Origin: Bacillus sp. SB49
GTDB taxonomy: Bacteria; Bacillota; Bacilli; Bacillales; Halobacillaceae
Reading direction: 5' to 3'
NCBI RefSeq assembly: GCF_000469135.2
Contig: NZ_CP048117.1
Location: forward strand, 356,001-420,000
DNA length: 64,000 nucleotides
In this document: positions 8,731 to 17,040 of the stretch, one piece after another
Layout: each line of letters starts with the position of its first letter
Position numbering within the stretch: position 1 is the first letter of the stretch
The notes under the pieces: model-generated
What the model was told of the DNA's origin: nothing
The model's database searches: none
Seen by the model: the letters and a program-made list of their open reading frames with translations, nothing else
Position numbers and translations under genes: made by a program

Positions 8731-9458
8731 TGGAGAAAATACGTGTAGTGATCGTTGATGATGAACGTTTCAGCAGAGAAGAATTGAACTTTCTTCTGAA
8801 TCAATACCCAGAGCTCGAAGTGGTAGGAGAAGCAGGGTCCGGAGAAGAAGCGGTGATGAAGACGCTCCAGCTTCAACCGGACGTATTATTCCTGGATGTG
8901 GAGATGCCGAAGATGGACGGCATGGAAGTAGCGAAAGCTGTTCAGGAATTAAAGAAACAGCCCATTATTGTGTTTGCAACGGCATATCCCGATTTTGCTG
9001 TCGAAGCGTTCCGTCACCAGGCGGTGGACTATCTATTGAAGCCGTTTGAGGAAGAGCGCCTGAACGAGACGGTGGAACGGGTGATCCGGCTGATGCAGCC
9101 GGAAACGGAAACTTTGTCTCAAACCGGCCCGTCAAGGCTTGCTGTCGAGGGGGAGGAGCGTATTGATTACATCGACCCCGGAGATATCATGTATGTGTAC
9201 CGCGATGGGCGGGTGACCAAGATTGCAGGAAGAAACGGCACCTACGAGACGAAGGCTCCTTTGAAGGAAATCGAAGAGCGGCTGCGGTCTTATTCCTTTT
9301 ATCGGATTCACAAAAGCTATCTTGTTAACTTGGACTATATCGATCGGTTGACTCCATGGTTCAACGGAGCGTATCAGCTCGAATTGAAAGGAACCGAGGA
9401 GCGTCTGTCTGTCAGCAGAAACTATGTGAAAGGCTTGCGTAAACAATTAGAGCTATAG
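8727..9458 (+). CDS. lytT: LytTR-family response regulator
   Basis: A 243-residue regulator with a receiver domain (acidic DD at 11-12, phospho-acceptor Asp57 in LFLDVEMPKMDG, conserved Lys in LLKPF) and a C-terminal LytTR DNA-binding domain (FYRIHKSYLVNLDYI ... SVSRNYVKGLR). The ATG overlaps the lytS stop as ATGA, so the two are translationally coupled. LytTR proteins bind pairs of direct repeats near promoters; the next gene, cstA, has a candidate site. Confidence 0.92.
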   Translation: MMEKIRVVIVDDERFSREELNFLLNQYPELEVVGEAGSGEEAVMKTLQLQPDVLFLDVEMPKMDGMEVAKAVQELKKQPIIVFATAYPDFAVEAFRHQAVDYLLKPFEEERLNETVERVIRLMQPETETLSQTGPSRLAVEGEERIDYIDPGDIMYVYRDGRVTKIAGRNGTYETKAPLKEIEERLRSYSFYRIHKSYLVNLDYIDRLTPWFNGAYQLELKGTEERLSVSRNYVKGLRKQLEL

Positions 9459-9461
9459 GAG

Positions 9462-9492
9462 TACCCGTGCTGTTTTTCAGTACGGGTATTTG
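9462..9492 (+). terminator. Possible weak terminator after lytT
   Basis: TACCCGT (9462-9468) pairs with ACGGGTA (9482-9488), with a CTG/CAG pair inside. The T tract is poor, so read-through into cstA is possible. Confidence 0.45.
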
Positions 9493-9511
9493 ACGTGTTG
9501 GGCCGCCTATT

Positions 9512-9577
9512 CGACATCTTAAGCTGGAAACGACTCATGAAAGCGTTATCCTGGTACATTATTTGTAAGCGATTACA
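9512..9577 (+). promoter_or_regulatory. cstA control region: direct repeats, -10 box and perfect cre site
   Basis: TGTAAGCGATTACA at 9564-9577 matches every fixed position of the CcpA operator consensus TGWAANCGNTNWCA. It lies just after a plausible -10 (TACATT, 9555-9560) and before the GGGGAGGA ribosome site, where bound CcpA would block transcription. No good -35 is present, as expected for an activator-dependent promoter. Two CGAC-containing repeats start at 9512 and 9531, about two helical turns apart, and could be the LytT site. The cre match is direct; the LytT site is inference. Confidence 0.7.
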
Positions 9578-9596
9578 ATGATGGGGAGGAAAATCC

Positions 9597-11039
9597 ATGA
9601 TTACGTTTCTGGTCAGTATTGCTATTTTAATTGTCGGTTACTTCACATATGGTAAGTACGTAGAGAAAGTTTTCGGTGTCAATGAAAAACGTCAGACGCC
9701 TGCTTATTCCCACGGCGACGGGGTCGATTATCTGCCGATGGGAGAGAAGAGAAATTCCTTGATTCAATTACTGAATATCGCCGGTGTCGGTCCCATCTTC
9801 GGTCCGATCCTTGGTGCTTTATACGGTCCTGTTGCGTTTCTATGGATTGTGTTCGGCTGTATCTTTGCCGGTGCCGTCCATGATTATTTGACAGGTATGA
9901 TTTCGATCCGTAACCGTGGTGCGCACCTTCCTGAGCTTGCCGGTAAATTCCTTGGTAAAGTGATGAAGCATGTGGTGAATGCCTTTGCTATTCTTTTGCT
10001 GGTCCTTGTGGGAACGGTCTTCGTCACCGCCCCTGCAGATCTTCTGCACAATATGACGAGCAGCTGGTTGTCTCTACCTGTAATTCTAGCAGCTATTTTC
10101 GTTTACTATCTGTTGGCGACGATGCTTCCGATCGATAAAATCATCGGGCGGTTCTATCCGATCTTCGGCGCCCTTCTTGTTGTCAGTGCTCTTGGTGTCG
10201 GCATCTCGTTGATTGTGACAGGAGCACCAATTCCTGAGCTCAGCCTTACGAATATGCACCCGGATAATGCGCCGATCTTCCCGCTGTTGTTTCTTACTAT
10301 TTCCTGCGGAGCTCTTTCCGGCTTCCATGCTACTCAGACGCCGATCATTTCCCGTACGACTCAGCAGGAGAAGCAAGGGCGCCGCATCTTCTACGGCATG
10401 ATGATTGCAGAAGGAATTATCGCCATGATCTGGGCCGCTGCAGCCATGAGCTTGTTCAACGGCTCTGCCGGTCTGAATGAAGTGCTTGCTTCCGGTGGAC
10501 CTGCTGCGGTGGTAAGCGAAGTGTCGATCGCTATGCTTGGAGCAGTCGGCGGAACGCTTGCCGTCCTTGGTGTCATCATTCTCCCGATCACTTCCGGAGA
10601 TACTGCTTTCCGGAGTGCCCGAATGATCATTGCTGATTACCTGAATATTTCCCAGAAGAAGATTATGAGCCGGTTGTGGATCGCCCTGCCGCTGTTCGTT
10701 ATCTCCTTCGTATTGACCCGCGTCGATTTCACTCTGCTTTGGAGATACTTCTCCTGGGCTAACCAATCGACGGCCGTCATTGCCTTATGGGTTGGAGCAA
10801 TGTATTTATTCCTTGCCAGGAAGAACTATTTCATTGCAGCTATCCCGGCAACATTTATGACAATGGCTACCTTTACGTACATTCTTAATGCACCGATCGG
10901 CTTCGGGCTTTCTATCAATATTTCCTATATCCTGTCCGCCGTCATTACGGTAGCGATTGTAGCAGCATTCTTTATCGCCGCAAGGAAAGGATTGAATCGT
11001 AATATTCCGCTGGAGGAAGAACTGAAACCGACGGCATAA
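9597..11039 (+). CDS. cstA: Carbon starvation protein CstA family transporter
   Basis: A 480-residue, highly hydrophobic carrier with many predicted membrane helices and the family signature around GVGPIFGPILGALYGP and the HDYLTGMISIRNRG loop. E. coli members of this family (CstA, BtsT) take up peptides or pyruvate, and BtsT is controlled by a LytS/LytTR-type pair. The gene lies 138 bases after lytT on the same strand, with a perfect cre box in its leader, so pyruvate-type uptake repressed by preferred sugars is the most likely role. The start follows GGGGAGGA. Confidence 0.85.
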   Translation: MITFLVSIAILIVGYFTYGKYVEKVFGVNEKRQTPAYSHGDGVDYLPMGEKRNSLIQLLNIAGVGPIFGPILGALYGPVAFLWIVFGCIFAGAVHDYLTGMISIRNRGAHLPELAGKFLGKVMKHVVNAFAILLLVLVGTVFVTAPADLLHNMTSSWLSLPVILAAIFVYYLLATMLPIDKIIGRFYPIFGALLVVSALGVGISLIVTGAPIPELSLTNMHPDNAPIFPLLFLTISCGALSGFHATQTPIISRTTQQEKQGRRIFYGMMIAEGIIAMIWAAAAMSLFNGSAGLNEVLASGGPAAVVSEVSIAMLGAVGGTLAVLGVIILPITSGDTAFRSARMIIADYLNISQKKIMSRLWIALPLFVISFVLTRVDFTLLWRYFSWANQSTAVIALWVGAMYLFLARKNYFIAAIPATFMTMATFTYILNAPIGFGLSINISYILSAVITVAIVAAFFIAARKGLNRNIPLEEELKPTA

Positions 11040-11044
11040 GGATA

Positions 11045-11078
11045 AACACCTGCTGGATCATTCCGGCAGGTGTTTTTT
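11045..11078 (+). terminator. Terminator after cstA
   Basis: A nine-base-pair stem AACACCTGC / GCAGGTGTT is followed by TTTTT. Confidence 0.8.
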
Positions 11079-11122
11079 CGCAGGTGGAAAATGGGTATGC
11101 TCTTATAAAAGGAGTGATAACA

Positions 11123-11398
11123 ATGGACAGAATAATACATGAATCCAAAGGAGAATTTTATATCGGTGGTGTGGACAGCCCTGATGCCCAGTTGTTTTTT
11201 GAAGAGGATGACAATGTGATCACCATCACAAGTACAGAAGTGACACCAGCCCAGCGAGAGCAGGGACTCGGAAAAGATCTGGTTGATCACGTCGTCAACT
11301 ATGCAAGAAAAGAGAAGAAGAAGGTAGATCCTGTTTGCTCGTTTGCATACGATGTGATAAAAAGTACACCAGAGTATCATGTAGTTTGGAAAGAGTGA
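11123..11398 (+). CDS. Small GNAT-like N-acetyltransferase (YjdJ type)
   Basis: A 91-residue protein of the short GCN5-related acetyltransferase family found in many bacteria. The acetyl-CoA loop region reads TPAQREQGLGKDLVDHVVNYARK, close to the usual RGxG motif but written as EQGLG. It ends in the typical CSFAYDVIKSTPEYHVVW. The substrate is unknown. The start follows AAAGGAG; the next GNAT gene begins 15 bases after the stop, so they are probably cotranscribed. Confidence 0.75.
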   Translation: MDRIIHESKGEFYIGGVDSPDAQLFFEEDDNVITITSTEVTPAQREQGLGKDLVDHVVNYARKEKKKVDPVCSFAYDVIKSTPEYHVVWKE

Positions 11399-11413
11399 AG
11401 GAGGAAGCAATAC

Positions 11414-11875
11414 ATGGAAGTCCGTGAGCCTTTGGAGCGCGACTTGATGCATTTTACAAGATACAGCATCGATTTTCTTCATGTGATGAAAGAGAGGGAG
11501 ACAACCAAGGAAGCGAGAGCGGAGCAGCTTAGAGAAAGGAAATTCTGGGCTGCCGACGTTTTCCTCTCTGAAGATCCGAAACAGAAACTGTACGTCGCTG
11601 AAGTTCAGGGACGGATGACAGGGTATGCGCTTGGAAGAATGGATGACAATAATCAAGGTACAATTCAAGAAATATATGTGGACGAATTTTATCGGCGGGA
11701 AGGTATCGGTTCCCACCTCTGCCGGGCAGTATTGGCTTGGATGGACGAGCAAAATGTCAGCGATGTGCGGGTGTCGCCACCATTCGATCTGCAACGCAGC
11801 CTGGACGGGTTTCTAAGGGCCGTCGGTTTTTGCCCGGTGCAGACAACCTATTCGTTCCAGAAAAATTCACGTTAG
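11414..11875 (+). CDS. GNAT family N-acetyltransferase
   Basis: A 153-residue GCN5-related acetyltransferase. The core strand and the acetyl-CoA binding loop are seen in QEIYVDEFYRREGIGSHLCRAVLAWM, where RREGIG matches the R/Q-x-x-G-x-G/A motif. The C-terminal part differs from well-known subfamilies, so the substrate cannot be named. It has a GGAGG site, lies 15 bases after another small GNAT gene and 67 bases before a lipid kinase gene on the same strand. Confidence 0.82.
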   Translation: MEVREPLERDLMHFTRYSIDFLHVMKERETTKEARAEQLRERKFWAADVFLSEDPKQKLYVAEVQGRMTGYALGRMDDNNQGTIQEIYVDEFYRREGIGSHLCRAVLAWMDEQNVSDVRVSPPFDLQRSLDGFLRAVGFCPVQTTYSFQKNSR

Positions 11876-11942
11876 AATGCGTTTCTTCTCCTCTGTGAAA
11901 AGGAAAGAAGAGAGCAGAGGCAAGCGGAGGAGGAATACAGGT

Positions 11943-12824
11943 ATGGATAAAGCGATGATTATAGTGAACCCTTCATCTGGGAAAGAAGAAGCGTTGGATC
12001 ATGTGAAACGGATCGAGGAGATTTTGGAAGAGAAAGGATATCAAACGAAGGTTGTGCAGACAGAGAAAGAATTGGATGCCACCAAGTATTGTCAGGACGC
12101 TTGTAAAGACGAATTCCGTCTGGTCGTTTCGATGGGAGGAGACGGTACCCTGCATGAAACCATCAATGGAATGGTTGACCAAGATCATCGGCCCTTGCTT
12201 GGCATCATACCACTCGGGACGGTGAATGATTTCGCCAGAGCGCTTGATATACCCCTTCATATCGAGGAAGCGATTGAAGTGCTCCGTTCGGATCGAACCA
12301 AACAGGTCGATATCGGGAAGTTCAATGAGGACTATTTTGTCAACATTGTCGCGGCGGGAGCCATTGCAGAGGCCGTCTATGACGTCTCCCCTGATTTGAA
12401 GACAAAATTCGGTCCTTTCGCCTATATTGTTGAGGGTGTGAAAACACTCACCGCCAACTCAAGCTACCCGCTCAGGATCGATTACGACAATAAGGCCTGG
12501 GAAGGGGAGGCGCTTCTTTTTCTCGCTGCATTGACCAACTCGACAGGCGGATTCGAGAAAATGGCACCGGAGGCGGAAGTGAATGACGGTGTCATTCATT
12601 GTTATGTCGTTCCGAAAGTGAGCATGATTCGTCTAGGTTCGATACTAACGGCAATCATGAGGGGCAACTTGAAGAGTGTGGAAGGTGTCCATTACTTTAC
12701 AGCAGAAAAAGTAAGGCTGACTTCCGAGGCGGAGCTTGTCACAAACGTAGACGGAGAAGAGGGGGCGGGTCTGCCGGTGGAACTGGCGATTCTTCCTTCC
12801 CACATTGACGTCCTTGTTCCTTGA
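11943..12824 (+). CDS. YegS/BmrU-family lipid (diacylglycerol-type) kinase
   Basis: A 293-residue kinase with the diacylglycerol/sphingosine kinase catalytic domain: VNPSSGK near the start, the nucleotide-binding GGDGTLHETINGM, PLGTVNDFARAL, and a C-terminal VDGEEG. Members phosphorylate diacylglycerol or related lipids in membrane phospholipid turnover. The start at 11943 has GGAGGAGG upstream; the open frame continues 22 codons further but without a site. A second paralogue lies at 41331. Confidence 0.85.
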   Translation: MDKAMIIVNPSSGKEEALDHVKRIEEILEEKGYQTKVVQTEKELDATKYCQDACKDEFRLVVSMGGDGTLHETINGMVDQDHRPLLGIIPLGTVNDFARALDIPLHIEEAIEVLRSDRTKQVDIGKFNEDYFVNIVAAGAIAEAVYDVSPDLKTKFGPFAYIVEGVKTLTANSSYPLRIDYDNKAWEGEALLFLAALTNSTGGFEKMAPEAEVNDGVIHCYVVPKVSMIRLGSILTAIMRGNLKSVEGVHYFTAEKVRLTSEAELVTNVDGEEGAGLPVELAILPSHIDVLVP

Positions 12825-12869
12825 TGGAACAGGACGGCGACAGATACAGCAGGAGAATGAGGTGCACGT

Positions 12870-13316
12870 ATGAAGAAACGTAACGTCGATGATTATTTGC
12901 AGGAAGGGATATACGGGACGCCGGAAACCAAACCTTCCGAACGGAAGCAGTACTTAGGAACCATCCGTGAACGAGTGATTCTTGTTCTTACGAAAGGACA
13001 GGTTATGCAGGGAACGGCAAAGAAGGAGCTTTCATCCCGGATGAAGCAATATAAGGATGCGACTCTGTTGTTGAACGGGGAAGTGAGTTATCGCTTTCTC
13101 AGTCCATACATGGACATTGCTGAAGAGGAGAGCATCCATCATACCATGGTTTCCAACCAGGAAGCGGATACGGATACAGGACTTGTCCTGACCGTTGATT
13201 ATCCTGTGGAATTGGAGGATGTAACGGTTAATCCTTCCGTAACTGGCGTGGAAGAAAAAAGTGTCCAGCGAGGTTGGAAAGGGTGGATGCGTTCCCTTTT
13301 TAAGCCGAAGGAATAA
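12870..13316 (+). CDS. YueI family protein (DUF1694)
   Basis: A 148-residue soluble protein recognised as Bacillus YueI-like by its opening (NVDDYLQEGIYGTPETKPSE), the RERVILVLTKGQVM segment and the LNGEVSYRFLSPYMDIA region. The fold is related to ribosomal L7Ae-like and cyclase-like proteins by some annotation, but no function is established. The C terminus is longer and basic (WKGWMRSLFKPKE). The start follows GAGGTG. It is 45 bases after the lipid kinase. Confidence 0.75.
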   Translation: MKKRNVDDYLQEGIYGTPETKPSERKQYLGTIRERVILVLTKGQVMQGTAKKELSSRMKQYKDATLLLNGEVSYRFLSPYMDIAEEESIHHTMVSNQEADTDTGLVLTVDYPVELEDVTVNPSVTGVEEKSVQRGWKGWMRSLFKPKE

Positions 13317-13577
13317 AGTAAGGAAGAAAACGACTGCCGGGCGGAGGCTCGGGAGACCGTGCGTATACGTCTCGTTCGGTTTGTTGAAGCCTGCCCGCAT
13401 CCTCTTGTTAGGAGAGAAGCCATCCCAGGCACATCGATGACTGCTGCTATGGATGTGGATAGGATATGGCCTTTTTTGCTGGAAGTTTATGCTGATTGTA
13501 TGAAGACGTATCATTTTATGTTTAGAAAGATTCCAAGTAAAATGAAAATCGAAAATGATCCAAAAGGAGTTTTTCGA

Positions 13578-14231
13578 ATGACAACTGATATGCGCAGCCA
13601 GTTTGACCAATATATCGAGAATTTTAAACAAAATACTTCTAAGGAAGTACAGGACAAGATGAGGAACGCCATTGATGAATTGGAAAATTCTGAAGAAGGT
13701 AACGGTCTTTCTGAAGGAGAAAAAGCACCGGACTTCACCCTTCCAGATGCTAAAGGCGGTCAGGTTCAGCTTTCCGAACAGCTTAAGTTTGGTCCTGTCA
13801 TCGTGACCTTCTATCGTGGCGGGTGGTGCCCTTACTGTAATATGGAATTGCGTGCGTATCAGGAGATCCTGGATGACATCCATAAGGAGGGGGCTCAGCT
13901 AATTGCCATCAGCCCGCAGACTCCGGACCAGTCCATGACGACCCAGGAGAAAAATGACCTGCAGTACCATGTATTGAGTGATGTTGGAAACAAAGCAGCC
14001 CGGCAGTTCAATCTCGTTTACAAGCTTCCGGACTATCTCGTTGAAGTATATAAGGACAAAGGGTTGAACGTGGACAAACATAACGGAGACGATTCCTGGA
14101 CGCTTCCAGTTTCCGCGACTTACATCATTGATACAGATGGTTCGATCGTTTATGAATATACTAAATCTGACTATAAGGACCGTGCAGAGCCTTCAGAAGT
14201 TCTACAGGAGCTGAAAAAGGTAAAAGCGTAA
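13578..14231 (+). CDS. Peroxiredoxin-like (AhpC/TSA) thioredoxin-fold protein
   Basis: A 217-residue protein: an N-terminal helical extension of about 45 residues, then an AhpC/TSA domain (GEKAPDFTLPDAKG) with a thioredoxin-like Cys84-Pro-Tyr-Cys87 in YRGGWCPYCNMELRAYQ. The CXXC is unlike the single peroxidatic Cys of classical peroxiredoxins, so it may be a thiol-disulfide reductase or an atypical peroxidase. AAAGGAG precedes the ATG at 13578. The frame stays open to 13359, but that part has no site and reads as non-coding. The 261 bases before this start show nothing I can name. Confidence 0.82.
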   Translation: MTTDMRSQFDQYIENFKQNTSKEVQDKMRNAIDELENSEEGNGLSEGEKAPDFTLPDAKGGQVQLSEQLKFGPVIVTFYRGGWCPYCNMELRAYQEILDDIHKEGAQLIAISPQTPDQSMTTQEKNDLQYHVLSDVGNKAARQFNLVYKLPDYLVEVYKDKGLNVDKHNGDDSWTLPVSATYIIDTDGSIVYEYTKSDYKDRAEPSEVLQELKKVKA

Positions 14232-14234
14232 ATA

Positions 14235-14273
14235 AAAAGACGTCCCCCACGTGGAGGACGTCTTTTATTTTTT
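14235..14273 (+). terminator. Terminator after the peroxiredoxin-like gene
   Basis: Stem AAAGACGTCC / GGACGTCTTT followed by a T-rich stretch. Confidence 0.85.
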
Positions 14274-14338
14274 TATACCTTTCTTTAAAAATCTACCTTC
14301 GGAATAAAAAGGACAGGGTTAATTTCAGACCATAGACT

Positions 14339-14375
14339 AAAAAAAGACTGTCGAGGAAGTGCTCGGCAGTCTTTT
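14339..14375 (-). terminator. Terminator after the small membrane protein gene
   Basis: AAAAGACTG-CGAG pairs with CTCG-CAGTCTTTT around a six-base loop, with A and T runs outside. It lies downstream of the minus-strand gene at 14434. Confidence 0.75.
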
Positions 14376-14433
14376 TGAATGGAAGCGGACATTGACTTCA
14401 CAGGAGGACGAGAACGGATGCTTCTTCTGTCAA

Positions 14434-14634
14434 TTACCTAAACTGTCGGAACAGTCTTGATAAGCCAAGGATAATAAGTGCGAAAGAAAATAGAATCATT
14501 GCAATGTACCCGGCATAGTAAAGGAATTGATCGAAGAAATTACCGGCTGTGTCACCGATGCTGAACAAAGCATACCCGGCGATCAGTACAGATAAATAAA
14601 GGAATACACGACCATCAGCTTTCAAATCCACCAT
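14434..14634 (-). CDS. Small two-helix membrane protein, unknown
   Basis: A 66-residue protein with two hydrophobic segments (about residues 10-28, FLYLSVLIAGYALFS, and 39-60, GYIAMILFSFALIILGL) joined by a short acidic/polar loop, ending in a basic RLFRQFR. I do not recognise a family. The AGGAGG site eight bases before the ATG at 14634 and the terminator behind it make it a believable gene. Function unknown. Confidence 0.65.
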   Translation of the reverse strand: MVDLKADGRVFLYLSVLIAGYALFSIGDTAGNFFDQFLYYAGYIAMILFSFALIILGLSRLFRQFR

Positions 14635-14730
14635 GTCTTTCACCTCCTCTCCTCACCAATATATGCAGGAGGGAGAACCATTATTTATCTTTTCTCCATA
14701 AAATTCGACAGCTTGTCCACCGGCATAAAG

Positions 14731-14759
14731 AAAAACCCCTTTCCATAGTGGAAAGGGGG
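14731..14759 (-). terminator. Orphan terminator-like hairpin
   Basis: A perfect 10-bp stem CCCCTTTCCA / TGGAAAGGGG with a three-base loop, followed on the minus strand by five T residues. No minus-strand protein gene lies just upstream (the next is at 15885), so it may end a small RNA or be a relic. Confidence 0.5.
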
Positions 14760-14875
14760 ATGGCACGTACTTTTCATTGAGGGAAGCAGACCATGAAATC
14801 TACAGGCTATTTTTCCTGGCGGGGAAAAATAGTAGGGTGATTCGACGTAAGAGACAAAAGAGAGTACCTATACCG

Positions 14876-14971
14876 ATGATGAAGGATTCGGTCCTTCATC
14901 AGACAAATGTGCAGAACGTGGACAACCAGAACACGCCCGGCACGGTGAATAACGAGGATCTCTTTTGTTAA
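14876..14971 (+). CDS. Possible tiny protein with a gamma-SASP-like motif
   Basis: A 31-codon frame that contains HQTNVQNVDNQN, close to the TN-Q-V--QN repeat of gamma-type small acid-soluble spore proteins, then a short tail ending in Cys. The ribosome site is weak (AGAG about 11 bases up), and an inverted repeat (14878-14900, GATGAAGGA / TCCTTCATC) covers the start codons. It may be a remnant or not a gene. From 14972 to 15190 I see only AT-rich leader sequence for the next gene. Confidence 0.3.
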   Translation: MMKDSVLHQTNVQNVDNQNTPGTVNNEDLFC

Positions 14972-15190
14972 CTATATTGTAACATTTTCCGACTGTCATC
15001 CGCTTTGGGAAAAGTAAAGATGGAAGGTGCTAATGGTTTGGGCTTTTGTCGAAGTATTTTCACAAGTTTTTACTTGTTCTGGAAAAGTGTGTGTTTTTTC
15101 GACTTTTTTCACTACAATCAAATGGCAGATTGTCGACTCATTGGGATTGATGTAAAATAATAGATAATAAAAGGTTGGAGGAATGAAAAG

Positions 15191-15844
15191 GTGGATATCC
15201 GTAATTATCAGTACTTGATTCAGCTGCAGGCAATGTCAATGATGAGCGGCGGTATAAATCAAACGTCCGGCTTGATGCAGGGGCCGACGTTCCAAAGCCT
15301 GCTCCAAGCGGCTATGTCTTCTCCGTTCGGCAGTCAGGATGATGAAGGCGGAGAGGCTCCGATGTTATCCGTTGGTTCCAATACGTACAACACTGTCCCG
15401 CTGTCCTTCTCTTCTCTTCCTTCTCCACAGCCGGAACCGGTAGAGAAAGAGGTAGTGCAGGAAAGCACGGCACCGAGTTCCATCGATCAGTTGATTACGA
15501 AAGCTGCCGAACGATTTGGTGTAGATGAACGCCTTGTCCGTGCGGTGGTCCATACAGAGTCGAACTTTAAAGCAGATGCAACAAGCCACGCTGGTGCGCA
15601 GGGACTCATGCAGCTCATGCCTGCGACAGCTAGAGCACTGGGAGTCAAGAATCCATTCGACGCAGAGGATAATTTAATGGGTGGAACGAAATATTTAAAG
15701 CAGATGCTGGACCGCTATGATGGAAATAAGAAGCTTGCGCTGGCCGCTTACAATGCGGGACCGGGAAACGTGGACAAGTACAACGGTATTCCACCTTTCC
15801 GGGAGACACAGAATTATGTCGGCAAAGTCCTTGCCAAAACATGA
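15191..15844 (+). CDS. Lytic transglycosylase (SLT domain)
   Basis: A 217-residue protein: a low-complexity N-terminal half with Ser, Gln and Pro-rich parts and no clear signal peptide, then a soluble lytic transglycosylase domain from about residue 98. The catalytic Glu is in VHTESNFKADA, followed by GAQGLMQLMPATA and AAYNAGPGNV. It resembles Bacillus YjbJ (CwlQ), which cleaves the glycan chain of peptidoglycan. Translation starts at GTG 15191 with TTGGAGG nine bases before. Confidence 0.85.
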   Translation: MDIRNYQYLIQLQAMSMMSGGINQTSGLMQGPTFQSLLQAAMSSPFGSQDDEGGEAPMLSVGSNTYNTVPLSFSSLPSPQPEPVEKEVVQESTAPSSIDQLITKAAERFGVDERLVRAVVHTESNFKADATSHAGAQGLMQLMPATARALGVKNPFDAEDNLMGGTKYLKQMLDRYDGNKKLALAAYNAGPGNVDKYNGIPPFRETQNYVGKVLAKT

Positions 15845-15887
15845 AAAAACCTGACCGGATCCCTATGTGGGACGGTCAGGTTTTTTA
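15844..15887. terminator. Bidirectional terminator
   Basis: AAAAACCTGACCG pairs with CGGTCAGGTTTTT between two convergent genes, overlapping both stop codons. Confidence 0.85.
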
Positions 15888-16436
15888 TTTATCCGGCTCT
15901 AAATGCCGGCTCATCTGCATGTATTTATTAAATACGACGGTCATTTCTTTTAAACGGTTGCGCACATCCTCATCGATCAGTTCTCCCTGGGTGGAGAAGT
16001 GGTTCGTGTGGGTGTAGACATAGTTCGGTGTCACCATACAGCGGAAGTAATTCAAGATCGGTTTCAATTGATTCTCGATGACCAGATGGTGCTGCAGTGT
16101 ACCGCCGTTTGCTACGATCGAAACGGGCTTATAACGCATGGCCAGCGGGGATACTGCATCGAAAACATTCTTTAACGTTCCAGGAATGGATCCTTGGAAG
16201 ATGGGTGTCGCGATTACATAGGCATCTGCACTTTCTACGGCCTGAATAAGCGCCTGCATATCTTCATTATATTCGTCCGCAGGCCTCCCATCGACGAATT
16301 GCAGGTCATAATTCTCCAAATCGACGATCTGGGTGTCGTGGGTGTCCGGAAGGTTTTGTATATATCCTTCTATTTCATTTAACAATGTTCTCGTTTTCTT
16401 ACCGACAATTGTTCCATTCAACAATAAGATCCTCAT
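15885..16436 (-). CDS. NADPH-dependent FMN reductase family protein
   Basis: A 183-residue flavodoxin-like protein. LLLNGTIVGKKTRTLL forms the FMN phosphate loop and ATPIFQGSIPGTLKNVFD the second flavin loop, as in NADPH-dependent FMN/azo reductases. It probably reduces flavins or quinones. The ATG at 16436 follows AAAGGAG. It is a single-gene unit; the 245 bases upstream contain no recognisable gene. Confidence 0.82.
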   Translation of the reverse strand: MRILLLNGTIVGKKTRTLLNEIEGYIQNLPDTHDTQIVDLENYDLQFVDGRPADEYNEDMQALIQAVESADAYVIATPIFQGSIPGTLKNVFDAVSPLAMRYKPVSIVANGGTLQHHLVIENQLKPILNYFRCMVTPNYVYTHTNHFSTQGELIDEDVRNRLKEMTVVFNKYMQMSRHLEPDK

Positions 16437-16681
16437 CAACGTTCTCTCCTTTATTTTCTAGAACCTAACATAGCGTATGCAAAAATGAATGAAGTGGGCT
16501 TTATAACAAGTGCTGATATGTATGCCTGTGTAGAAACGGTCGATGGACCGACTATATCGAATAAGAGAAGTGCCGGTCCCGTCCATTTCATGGTAAAGTA
16601 TCACGTAAGTTAAAGCAATCGTAAGCGGACGCTGGTACAGCGGCTTAGGTGCCGTTATAATGAGGTAGAGGAGTGAAGATC

Positions 16682-16954
16682 ATGATCAAAATGCTCAGAC
16701 GGATCAAGTTCCTTCTACATATAAGAAAATCGATACCTTTCCTCATCCGTTTCTTTCGATCGGCAGAAGTGACCCCCTGGAAAAAATGGCTTTCTTTGCT
16801 GTTTTTGCTCGGCTATGTCGCTTTTCCGTGGGATTTAATACCTGATTTCCTTTTGGTCATTGGTTTTATCGATGATCTCGCTGTCCTGACGTTCGTTCTA
16901 CAGCTTATGGTGAGGATGGCTCCGGATTCGCTGAAGGAAGAATATGAGGTATAG
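16682..16954 (+). CDS. YkvA family membrane protein (DUF1232)
   Basis: A 90-residue protein with the DUF1232 core: PWKKWLSLLFLLGYVAFPWDLIPDFLLVIGFIDDLAVL, where the PxDLIPD and GxxDDL motifs are diagnostic. It has one or two hydrophobic segments. The function of this widespread family is unknown. The start at 16682 is eight bases after GAGGAG. Confidence 0.85.
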   Translation: MIKMLRRIKFLLHIRKSIPFLIRFFRSAEVTPWKKWLSLLFLLGYVAFPWDLIPDFLLVIGFIDDLAVLTFVLQLMVRMAPDSLKEEYEV

Positions 16955-17040
16955 GAGGATTAGGAAGGTTTAATGTAGGGAATTATGAGGTATGAGTTTA
17001 TTGTGAATGATTTTAAATAATCAGTCGAGGAGTGGTGATT

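Noticed and set aside
10086..10766. 226-codon minus-strand frame
   Set aside because: Shadow of the hydrophobic cstA coding sequence; hydrophobic codons read in reverse give charged residues and few stops.
10925..11794. 289-codon minus-strand frame
   Set aside because: It spans the cstA end, its terminator and two GNAT genes on the other strand; those have ribosome sites and known folds.
13359..13577. N-terminal extension of the peroxiredoxin-like protein
   Set aside because: The frame is open, but AAAGGAG stands right before the ATG at 13578 and the extra residues look non-coding.
13032..13883. 283-codon minus-strand frame over yueI-like and peroxiredoxin-like genes
   Set aside because: Antisense to two recognisable proteins and lacks any family signal.
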